A stretch of DNA of 64,000 bases from Flaccisagitta enflata (Eukaryota; Chaetognatha; Sagittoidea; Aphragmophora), in contig OZ231127.1 in assembly GCA_965153355.1 (NCBI GenBank), positions 21,204,001 through 21,268,000 of the forward strand. Direction: 5' to 3'. The notes below the pieces were generated by a model. The model was not told the origin of the DNA, searched no databases, and was given only the letters and a program-made list of their open reading frames with translations. Shown one piece after another: positions 35,254 through 45,548 of this stretch (within the stretch, counting starts at the first letter, position 1; every line of letters starts with the position of its first letter). The translations under genes were made by a program, and so were the position numbers.

Positions 35254-35650
35254 ATATTGTGACCCCGCGTCACTTGTTAACTAAAAAAAGCTAACAAAAT
35301 GATTTCGCGCTTTTAGTTAGTTTTTTAATATTTGAAAGGCTTCTAGTAAAAATATCAATAAAAGAAGAGCACTTTCTATTCATACTTTTTTGTGAGAAAT
35401 CAGAATCTGCAATCAGATTACAAAAAATTTTCATTTTGAGTTTTTTTCATATTTTTTGCCAATTCTGACACTCAAGAATCGAGCCAAGAATTTAAAAAAA
35501 AAAAATTTTTACAACATGATAGCAGATGGAATTTGCAACAATATGGCACTGTACTATGTTTTCTAGCTACAAAAGTCTCGGGGGGAAATATGAGTCTATT
35601 GCATATTTGGAATTGAGAAGGAAGTCAAAGGGTAAGTAACAGAGGAAGAA
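35254..35650. other. AT-rich, no gene seen
   Basis: Nothing recognised except a short resemblance to 31,380-31,500 in reverse orientation (tagctacaaaagtctcggg and attcttgagtgtc-like words), which suggests a diverged inverted pair. Confidence 0.4.
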
Positions 35651-35990
35651 ACAAGGCCAGATACACGACTACCGAAGTCGCGTGCGGGTGGGCAGGGGCC
35701 ATTTTTTATGTCACTAGTCCATTTGGGCCGGAGCAGTGAGGAAAAACAAGCCCAAGAGGACAACAGTCGCGTGCGTCTGGAAATGACAAACAAAAGAGCA
35801 AACACATGTTGAAATGTTAAGAATGTTAAAAAAAGTTAAAAATGTTAAAGAATGTTATAGAATGTTAAAAAATGTTAAAAAATGGTAAAAAGTGTTAAAA
35901 GAACTTAGAAATGTTAAAAAAGGTAAAATTTTAGGAAATGTTAAAAAATGTTAAAAATGTTAAAAAATGTTAAACAAGAAGTCGGTATCT
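35651..35990 (+). mobile_element. Two nested hairpin-element heads with an A-rich tandem repeat
   Basis: Head 1 (35,651) is acaaggccagatacacgact, then gaagtcgcgtgcgggtgggc. Head 2 (35,743) is acaagcccaagaggacaac and agtcgcgtgcgtctgg. Then comes a tgttaaaaa-type repeat of about 10 bp at 35,815-35,975. No terminal hairpin follows. Confidence 0.7.
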
Positions 35991-36049
35991 CCGTTATTAT
36001 CCATTTTGGAACCCCAGCCAGGAGTGTTTCTCTTTCTATATATATATAC

Positions 36050-36760
36050 CGAAGCCCCCAGGGCCGAGAATGGGATCAGCGGCGCATTTTTCCACTCGCG
36101 CATTCTTCATTTTGATGGTCAAAAACCATGGTATCAATATTGCTAGGGATCAATGGCACCCTCAACTTTGGAAGCTTACTGCTTCTAAACGAATAAAGAT
36201 AGAAAATCGCGCTTGGCGCCATTTTAAAGAGCACAAAAAATCCTTTCTTTACCTCATGAATTTCATCTAAATTGGTCGAAAAACAATAAAGTGACAAGCT
36301 TACAAACTTGGATGAAGTTTGAGTGAATTCTTATGATTACATCGATTTCACCCCTAACTTTGGAAGCTTACTGCTTCTAAACGAATAAAGATAGAAAATC
36401 GCGCTCGGCGCCATTTTAAAGAACACAAAAAATTCTTTCTTTACCTCATGAATTTCATCTGAATTGGTTGAAAAACAACGAAGTAACAAGCTTGCAAACT
36501 TGGATGAAGTTTGAGTGAACTCTTATACTCACATCAATTTCACCCCTAACTTTGGAAGTTTACTGCTTCTTAACGAATAAAGATAAAACATCGTGCTTGG
36601 CGCCATTTTGGAAAGCACAAAAAATACTTTCTTTTCATCATGAATTTCATCTAAATCGGTTGAAAAACAACAAAGTAACACGTTTGCAAATATGGGTGAA
36701 GTAAGAGTAAGAGTAAATTCTTATAATTACTTCAATTTCAACCTGGGTCAAGTTTGACAA
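36050..36760 (-). repeat. Tandem ~193-bp repeat, left half of an inverted pair
   Basis: Three units (actttggaagcttactgctt at about 36,161, 36,357 and 36,548) are the reverse complement of the units at 39,140-39,985. The outer edge, gaagcccccagggccgagaa (about 36,052), is complementary to sequence near 40,060. Confidence 0.8.
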
Positions 36761-36789
36761 AATTCAAATGATGCCTGTATACCCTCCCC

Positions 36790-36926
36790 CCAGTCGCGGA
36801 GGGATGGGCAGGGGCACTAAAGCAAAAAACAGTCAACATTTCAATACAGGTATGGACCAACCGACCAACGGACCAACAGACCAATGGACCAACGGACTGA
36901 CACAGTTCTAGAGTCACATGTCCGAG
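36790..36926 (+). mobile_element. Short hairpin element, diverged
   Basis: The head is cagtcgcggagggatgggca. The middle is a ggaccaac repeat. The tail is ttctagagtcacatgtccgaga. Confidence 0.55.
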
Positions 36927-37013
36927 AGATAGAACATTGTGCTGGCACCATTTCAAAGAGCACAAAGTCTCTATAGAGCTCAATTTTAGTTGAAAGTACC
37001 CAAAGATAGTGGA

Positions 37014-37158
37014 ACAAGGCCAAGTAGGCCAATAAGGTGCGACATGTGGATCGTCGAACAATTGCGTTACCCCACAGACCAACCAACACTGACTGACTGA
37101 CCAACCAACCAACCAACGGACACAGCCAGTTATAGAGGTGCTTTGTCGCACCTAAAAA
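37014..37158 (+). mobile_element. Short hairpin element, GGTGCGAC subfamily
   Basis: The head is acaaggccaagtaggccaat, then aaggtgcgacatgtgg. The middle is a gaccaacc repeat. The tail is agttatagaggtgctttgtc, gcacctaaaaa. The terminal stem ggtgc/gcacc replaces the usual gtcgcg stem, and ggtgcgaca in the head pairs with tgtcgcacc in the tail. Confidence 0.75.
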
Positions 37159-37159
37159 C

Positions 37160-37914
37160 TTAACAAATCCGTTGGTTATTGACTTGAGCTTTCTGCAAGA
37201 ACCAATCAATGGATCATGGAATAGGTAGAGTCGCTTTCATAGTTGTAGTGTGCAATTATAGAGACAAGAAGTTGTCAAGCTTTATCGCACATTTATTTCT
37301 TCTTTTTTTTTCAATTACAAAATAGTTTTCACTTCAAGTTTCATTTTCAAGTTTTTTTGAAGGGTGAATGAAAAATATATGATACTAGAAATTGGAAAAT
37401 GCTTTCAAGAAAAATATATCAGTGTTAAAAAACTTTATTGCTGAAGTTCAAAATACAGCAGACAAAATCATAGATTGAAAATATACAGAATACAAACATC
37501 TCCAACTATCCATGGATAAGTAAACCTGGACTGTGGACCAGGCAAGACCTATGTAATAAGTCTACACTTGGTCTTGGCGGGTTTTATTTAACAAATACCA
37601 TACTAAAACAATACAATGCTAGAAATGCACCTATCATACTAAAATAATACAATGCTAGAAATTGTGCTGGTACGAATACTCAATTCGAAATTTGGGTTTG
37701 TTCAAGAGCTGTAACCAGCACCGATTTTTTACGCATAGATGGTACTCGCGCAATGGCACGATCAACTGCCTATTACAAATCCTCTTTGGTAGGGCCGAAG
37801 TTTACATAATCGGAAGTTCGCTTGATCATACGCTCCGTGTGTTCGTTAGTCAAAGGAAGGTTCTTAACAAACTTGCAAAACTTTTGATATGGTGGTAAGT
37901 TGGGCCAGTTTGAT
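37160..37914. other. No gene seen
   Basis: AT-rich unique-looking sequence without a convincing coding frame or repeat. Confidence 0.4.
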
Positions 37915-38367
37915 AAATTTCAGTCTCGCCGTCCAAATCCCAGTCTCGCCGTCCAAATCCCAGTCTCGCCGTCCAAATCCCAGCCTTGAGGCCCAAATCC
38001 TAGCATCAAGACCCTGCTTTGAGGCCCAAATCTCAGCCTCAAGGTCCAAACCAAAGCCAAGAGGCCAAGATCCCAGCCTTGAGGCCCAAATCTCAGCCTA
38101 GGATTTGGGCCTTGAGGCTAGAATTTGGGCCTCAAAGCTGGGATTTGGGCCATTTTGCTTAGATTTGGGCTATATTGCTTGGATTTGGGCTATTTGGCAG
38201 AATTTGGGTCAGAATAGGCCCCAAAGGTGAGGAAGCCCTGAGGATAGGGCAGGGGGGGACGGACGTACGGACATATGGACGGACGTACGGACAGATGGAC
38301 GGACAGACAGATTCCTCCTGTGTTCTACAGGACTTTGTCCCCTTCGGGGCCGCTGCCCAAAAAGGTG
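37915..38367. mobile_element. Foldback-family element, one terminus intact
   Basis: Three copies of a 20-bp unit (cccagtctcgccgtccaaat), then aggcccaaatctcagcctca units, then the same motif inverted (gatttgggccttgaggct). The end carries gacggacgtacggac repeats, tgttctacaggactttgtcc and ccttcggggccgctgccc. Architecture and right terminus equal those of 18,707-19,178, but the interior motif differs and the left terminus is absent. Confidence 0.75.
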
Positions 38368-38443
38368 CAAGAGCATGATTGGAATAAACGCCATCATTGA
38401 TTCAATTTCTCCTCTGTCTGTGTCTGTCTGTCTGTCTGTCCAG

Positions 38444-38559
<116 letters not shown>

Positions 38560-38825
38560 CCTATTTTTCTCCCCGTATTGAGAAAGAATATTTTCTGGAA
38601 TTGAATAAAAAAAAAATCCCCACTTTGAGATTGACAATCGCTGTCCCCATAAATTGCGTGTTTGAGATACTGCCAATCTTCCCAAGCAATCGGCGATGTG
38701 CAGTTCTTATCTCAACTAAAGCATCACATTTGTGTGGATTACGTGAATTCTGTTCGAATCTGTAGGCATTAACACCAACATTACTGCTCCTGCCAATCCG
38801 CAACACTAACTCAGCCCACCCGCAT

Positions 38826-39129
38826 TAGGGTGGTCCCGAATTGGGTCAAACTTCATATATTGATATACTTGAGCCCTTTGCACAAATGTCCAATAAAAGA
38901 AGGATTTCTCACAAGCTGGGGTGTGAAATCAAACAAGAAACCTTGTCGGCAAAACTATAGGGTTGCTATGGGGATTTTTTTATAGCCATAGGAAGCCTAT
39001 AGTTTTGCCGCCATGGTTTAATCTTCAAATTCAGACCTCTACTTGTGGGAAAACCTTTTTTGGTACATTTATGCAAAAAACTAGAGTATATCATTTTTTG
39101 AAATTTGACCCTATTTCGTGACCACCCTA
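38826..39129. mobile_element. hAT-like MITE with 8-bp target-site duplication
   Basis: The termini are tagggtggtc and gaccacccta, within imperfect inverted repeats of about 50 bp. The flanking direct repeat acccgcat is present at 38,818-38,825 and 39,130-39,137. A second inner inverted pair (aaaactatagg and cctatagtttt) surrounds the centre. It is 304 bp with no coding capacity. The tagggtgg terminus and 8-bp TSD are the standard hAT signature. Confidence 0.85.
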
Positions 39130-39139
39130 ACCCGCATAC

Positions 39140-40085
39140 AACTAATTTGTTATGTTCTTTAAAATGGCCCCAAAAAACGATAAGCTTCCAATGTTAGGGG
39201 TGAAATTGAATTATTAAGATTTACTCAAACTTTATCCAACTTAGGAATCTTGTTACTGACTTGGATGTTTTTCAACCGATCTAGATGAAATTCATGATGA
39301 AACGAAAGATTTTTTTGCGTTCTTTGAAATGGCGCCAAGCGCGATCTTCTATTTTTTTTTTCGTTTAGAAACGACATTCTTACAAAGTTAGGGGTGAAAT
39401 TAAAGTAATCAATTAAGTTTATCAACACTTCATCCAACTTTGCAAGCTTGTTACTCAGTTGTTTTTCAACCGATTTAGACGAAATTCATGATGAAATGAA
39501 AGATTTTTTAGTGTTCTTTAAAATGGCGCCAAGCGCGATCTTCTATCTTTTTTTGTTTAGAAATGACATTCTTACAAAGTTAGGGGTGAAATTGAAGTAA
39601 TTATTCAAGTTTATTAAGACTTCATCCAACTTTGCAAGCTTGTTACTTAGTTGTTTTTCAACCAATTTAGACAAAATTCATGATGAAATGAAAGATTTTT
39701 TTGTGTTCTTTAAAATGGCGCCAAGCGCAATCTTCTATCTTTTTTCGTTTAGAAATGACATTCTTATAAAAGTTAGGGGTGAAATTGAAGTAATTATTAA
39801 AGTATATTAAAACTTCATCCAACTTTGCAAGCTTGTTACTCAGTTGTTTTTCAACCGATTTAGACAAAATTCATGATGAAATGAAAGATTTTTTTGTGTT
39901 CTTTAAAATGGCGCCAAGCGCGATCTTCTATCTTTTTTCGTTTAGAAGTAGTGTGCTTACAAAGATAGAGGGGTATTTCAACTTTTACACTTGTGAGATG
40001 ATGATATTTTGTGAGCAAAATCTAATATGCGCGACCTTGAAATTGCGTCCTAACTCCCTTCCTCGGCCCCAGGGACTTCAATTTA
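39140..40085 (+). repeat. Tandem ~193-bp repeat, right half of an inverted pair
   Basis: Four to five units (ggcgccaagcgcgatcttct at about 39,331, 39,525, 39,716 and 39,910). This is the reverse complement of the 36.1-36.7 kb block. The outer edge cctcggccccagggacttca lies at about 40,060. Confidence 0.85.
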
Positions 40086-40348
40086 TATGTTTAGAAAGAA
40101 AAACACTCCTGGATGGGGTAGCCAAATGGATAGTTTCGGTGTACCTGACCTGAAGAAAAGCAAATATACTACACGGGGATGAAAAAGAAAGGACCAGGGA
40201 GGAGGGTAAAGAAATAAAAATTTGTGCATCTATGTACACCCCTGAAATTAGCTGTTCTCCTATTTCAGTTCTTGGCTGCCTGCTTCACAAGGACGCAATA
40301 AGCTGTGTCTACTCTAGCTTTTTGAGAAAAAAATGCATTCTACTGAGA

Positions 40349-40486
40349 ACAAGGCCGGGTACACGGCAATCCAGTCGCGGACGGTTTGGCATGAGCAGTA
40401 ATGCGAAAACCGCTCGTAATTCAAAAATGTTACTTACCTACCGACCGACACGGCAAATTCTATAAACGCGTGTCCGCGACTAAAAA
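40349..40486 (+). mobile_element. Short hairpin element, GTCGCGGAC variant
   Basis: The head is acaaggccgggtacacggca, then cagtcgcggacgg. The tail is accgaccgacacggcaaatt, tataaacgcgtgtccgcgac, taaaaa. The head arm gtcgcggac pairs with gtccgcgac in the tail, where the major subfamily has gtcgcgtgc. Confidence 0.75.
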
Positions 40487-42771
40487 GATGCAGAGGTGCA
40501 AGAAGAAGTAATGAGCATTGTATCAAAGTTATACACATCTATTTAGAATGATTTGGTTTATGAAATAAGATAATATGGCCAACACAAAAGAAATGAGCAT
40601 AATCTTAACGACAAAATTTTGTTTAGTTTTACCACATGGGTTAACAATATTACATGAGGATTCTTCTATGAATGTATTTGTATAATTTCACGTAAAAAGC
40701 ACATTTTAGATATCTTTAATTGAACTCTTTTCACTATTTGATAGGTTTTAACCTAAAATGTTGCCTGCAGTCAAAACACAATCCGCTAAGATAAGAGATG
40801 GAGAGTATTACCAAGTGTTTAAACAAAGATTTGATTATGTAAAAGACTTGAAAGTCTAATGAATTGAAATCTTGATTGAATTTTTGAATATTTATGGATT
40901 TTTATGTAGGGACAGTATCAAAATACTGAAACTGATTTTCGGTTGATTTTCATAATTTTTTGAAGCATCTGAGTAAACGGCTTTTCTAACTGTACATAAA
41001 GCATCATGTGCTCCAACTGCTATTTGATTCTGCATTGACATACAGTTAAAATCATTCTAACGAACTCCAGGGGACTGCTAAAATTTTGTTGTTTAAGGCA
41101 GCTTTTTATATAGCCAAGATACATAAGGAGATTCTTTGAAGAGACTTAAAATGTATTCTTTCATAGGCAAAATGTTGCTATAGGCATGTTCGTTAGAACG
41201 TTATTTGACTGTAATTGTAACCATGGCCAACTAGACCTTGCGTCAAAGTATGATCATGAAATTCAGTTAATGCCAAAATTTTACGGGACTATTGTTTCAA
41301 AACTCATTTATATGTTCAGAGACTCTACCCCTTTGTTATAATCCATGCATCAATTAAATCATTTTTTCCCTTCATTGTAAAATTTCATTAAACTTAACAA
41401 AGCGTCATTGCAGACACAGTTATATTTTTGAAGAACAGACTCTCGCGCTTCATAGAGATATTATGTGCTATTTATTAAAGCATGAATATCTGTATTTCAA
41501 AAGTACAATTGTATGTCATCCATGACATCCCTTCAATTGTATTATAGGTTCCATGACCACGTTGATCCTGCCTCGTGACATTTATCACTGAACCTGCCCA
41601 TTTGATTTCTTCTAAGTTTCTTTTTGTTTGATTTGGCCATGGTAACCATAACAAGATAGTCAACTTATCCCAATGAGCAAATGCTCCACCAATCCCTGTC
41701 ATGTCTTGCGCCAGGAGCATAGCATTTCCTTATTATTACAGGCTCATTTATTGCCTACATCTAAAGTTCATTCATCCATGATGTTATCATCTCTGAGGTC
41801 ATTATTAATGGAATCGTACCAGAACCCTGTAACAGGTATCTTCAGTTTTTTATGCATTTTATCAGATGACGGAACTTAACTACATTGAAATGAGGCAATT
41901 TGTTGTCTGAGAAAACCTTACACTGTTTGGTCTATTCATTTACACACTTTAAACTTACATCTCATATTTTTTGCATCCGGAACGCAAATTAAGACAGGGG
42001 TGTCAATGGATTTTCATTTGCTCACATCAGAATTTTTAACCACTTTTTTGTTTTTCGTTTGTTTGTTTATGCTATTATGGCAATGAAAAATGGCATGACT
42101 GAAGTAGTGAAAAAAAGAATCAGAGATTCCATTGAGACCACAACTAAATATGTGTATAACAGAACAACAGGAAAAGATCAACAAATTTTTTAAAAATTGC
42201 AATAGGTGTGGCGGAAAAATCAGTCATGAGTAAATAGGATATTGATTCTTTGAGGAGCATTAAGGAGACAGGGAGCTAAATAAGAGATGTAGCGGTACAT
42301 CACACCAAAGAGCAGTAGGCCCATTTAGTAGCAGATGGAAATAAGTGCTTTGTCATGTATTCTTTATATCCATTCAAGTGTTGATAGATGTAAGTGAAAG
42401 CTATTCACCATTACACGATTCCAATAGTAAGAAACTTATGAATACAGTTTCATGAGTATTAAAAAAGAAAAGCTAAGCTCATCTAGAAAATTGGTTGCTT
42501 GTAAAGAAATACATTTCTCATATGGAACAATTCATGCTCAAGATTGACATTATATTTTTTGTGTGCCTTGACTGATTCAATTTTGTCAGTAACGTCTATT
42601 TGTCACGGGTCTGGCATGCTTGTCAATCTTAGTCCGCGGTTTTTCTATAGTAAGGTCAGCCCTTGCCCATCAACATCACTGCCCCTGCCCCCCCCTCAGT
42701 CTTCTCCTCATCCATCCGCGAATGAATTTTTTTGATTGTGTATCCAGCCAAAAACATGATCTTTTTTATTC

Positions 42772-42774
<3 letters not shown>
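40487..42774. other. Unique AT-rich sequence, no gene seen
   Basis: About 2.3 kb without tandem repeats or a convincing coding frame. It could be intron or intergenic DNA. Short frames (for example near 41,475-41,720 and 41,673-41,879) lack recognisable domains. Confidence 0.4.

Positions 42775-42829
<55 letters not shown>
42775..42829 (+). repeat. (GA)n microsatellite
   Basis: About 55 bp of ga. Confidence 0.97.
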
Positions 42830-42830
<1 letters not shown>

Positions 42831-43669
42831 AGTGTATTGTCTTAAAAGATGGTTTCTTTCAGTCCGTCCAGCAGTTGGTTGTTCAGCTCCGATTAGGTTT
42901 CTGTGAAATTATGCACCACCAACCCAGCTTATGGCACAGGAAAAAATTGCTAACGATACTAGCATAATTTTTACCTTGAAAGATATAACAAAAACCCTCA
43001 GTGAAAACTTCTTACACAGCAACTCTTTTATTTTTAATGACAGTAAAATATCTAGGGAAATATGACGACCTCCAAAAATGCTACTGATAATAAGCTATTA
43101 TGTACTACGCAAATCAATAAAAAAGCTTTTCTAGTTGACATTATGCCCTTGTTTTGTTAGCTCGCTCAGTAAAATGAGTAGTTTTAACGGCCCACAAGGG
43201 CTCTTTTTATCCCTGAGCAACCATCTACCCATGTTTCAGGTGCCTCATAGAAATGATGCAATCAAGTTGGAAATTGTAAAATGTGGTATGGTATTGATAA
43301 ATCTAAATTTTTGATGATGTAGAGGTTTAAGACAAAACATTTTAAAAATCAGTAGCATATAATTTTCGTTCTTTATTAATTAGCGTAGTTGATTTGGACC
43401 CTTGTCATTTTGTGAATTGTGTCAGAAATAAATCCGTGATTTCGATGTTTTCATGGAATTGCTTCATGCTGTCCATTATGCTTTCAGTGATAATCCGTAC
43501 AGCTTACAAAGAATTCTGATGTAGTTTCTTACAGTGTTATGGTTAAGATAAATTTAAGATCAACATTAGATTTGAAAACTGAACAATAAAGAACTTTTTA
43601 GTCTGAAGGACCTCAGACGATTCTTGTTCAGACCACCTTAGGTCAAAAATCTGCTGCTACGAAAAATTA
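42830..43669. other. AT-rich, no gene seen
   Basis: No repeat or coding signature recognised. Confidence 0.4.
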
Positions 43670-44436
43670 CATGCGGTCAGGATCCCTCACTACAAATATC
43701 TCAATTTTAAGGGTTTTAAAAAATAAAAAATGTACCAATTCTAATTTTTTTATGGAAGGGTCCTAAAAAGGGTGTAGAATCAGAATATCATACTCATTTG
43801 CCAAAAACAGCTATTTTTGCTATAAAAACTGCACTTAACCATACATTTTCAATATTTTCTTTTTAAAATACATAATTATCCTTATAGTACATTGACTCCT
43901 ATGAAAAAAATGCGGTTTTACCCCATTCGGGTTATTTTTCAAAAATTTGAACTTTAATCTCATTTGCATATTGCGGTTTTGCATTTTTTGCAAAAAACTC
44001 GCCTATTTTTTACAGGAGATGGATGAAACTCATACTTGACATGTTTTTTTACCACAAGACATTGTTTCCATTGCTTATTTTTTAGATATTTATACTTTTA
44101 ATTGATTTCCTTATTTTTGGGCTTCTTAAAACCATTTTTAGGCCCCTAAGGCATATAGTAAAATATTGCAAATTCACTCAAATATCAATTCCTATAAGAA
44201 AATGTTTCTAAAAAAAAATACTAAAAATGTATACTTTAGTACCATTTTTATAGCAAAAATAATTATTTTTAGCACTAAAAACCGTTTCTAATTTTTTTTG
44301 GCCCAGGTTTGGCCAAAATGAACATGATATTCTGATTCTACATTCTTTTTAAGACCCCTCTGTAAAATAATTGGAAGAGGTACATTTTTTATTATTTTTT
44401 TTAGATATTTTCAACGGGGGACTCTGACCGCATGGA
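43670..44436. mobile_element. Foldback element with ~150-bp inverted arms
   Basis: The left arm starts catgcggtcaggatccc and contains tgtagaatcagaatatcat (about 43,785). The right arm is the diverged complement, ending gggactctgaccgcatgg. No transposase frame. It lies just downstream of the 3' end of the minus-strand RBFOX gene. Confidence 0.8.
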
Positions 44437-44620
44437 TTTTTATTCGTATTTAAGCGACAGCACATAATATAAAAAAGATCGTTAGATTATCTATTTGGAT
44501 GATTCTTAGATTGCGCGATTGATCAAAGTAAAAATTAAAATCCCTCTGAACCACGGCTAAATTTCCGACACCTTTGTTGGATGAAGTTGTAGGGGGGTGA
44601 AAGGGTGTATACTCAATAAT

Positions 44621-45548
44621 CTAATATGGCGTAAATCTCTGGTAGCCACCAGTTCGACTATGAATTGGGCCGATGTTGCCCGTGATTTGCCCGAAAGAAT
44701 CTTGGTTTTGCGCGCCCAGGGGTGCATAAGGATTCGAAAAGGGGGCTGGGAGCTGACCAGCGCTATTTGGCCCTGTCGCACCAGGTGGCACCGACGCGGC
44801 GGCCGCTAAAGCAGCCGCGGCGTTAGCAGAAGCTGATAAGGTAGAGGCGGGCGCAAAGGGTCCAACATTTGACGTTGCTGGCTGAGGGATGGCCCCGGGG
44901 AAACCAGCGCCTGAAGCTTGCTGTATGAGGCTTTGGAGCAGTAAATCTTGAAGAATCATGTTGTTGGCCGCCGCTGAAGCATTGATGGCCGATGGCGGAA
45001 GTCCTGGTATGCTACCGAGTGACGGTCGATGGTGTAGATTGGGAATATGAGGTAAAGAGAGAAGCCCAGCGGGAAGACCCATTGTCCCGTTGGCTGTTGG
45101 TCCACGTATAAGCGAACCAACTGGCCGTCCCGCCGCGGCCGCGGCAGCTGCGGCCCGTTGCTGTCGCAATGCCGCGGCCACGCCTATATTTCTGAGTGGA
45201 TCGACGGCGGCCGCTGCCCCAGAAGGGGGTGGTCCCAAGAGTGAAGAAGCGAGGTTATCGAGATTTTTGAAAAGCGTACCGCTTGGACTTGGACTAGCTC
45301 CTGGGGCTCCTATTATTGGAGGAGAGGTTCTGGGTTTGGAGTGGACGCGTGCCGTGGCATTATTCACTTCTATTTTCCGGCCATCAACGACGGAGCCGTC
45401 AAGCTTGGCTCGCGCTTTGTCCGCATCTTCGGACTTTGAAAAAGTCACGAATCCAAATCCTTTTGAACCGCGTTCATTAAATATGATTTCAACGTCAAGG
45501 ACGTGCCCAAAACCGGAAAACATAGCGCGCAGCTCCGGGTCACGGAAT
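44621..45548 (-). CDS. RBFOX: RBFOX exon 3: rest of RRM, Ala-rich region, C-terminus
   Basis: The acceptor is tccatttcag at 45,549 and above. The exon enters after two codon bases and starts [16 protein letters not shown]. It completes the RRM, then runs through [23 protein letters not shown] and [11 protein letters not shown]-type tracts to the stop at 44,621. The intron position inside NIPFR/FRDP is, as I recall, the one found in other RBFOX genes. Confidence 0.93.
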
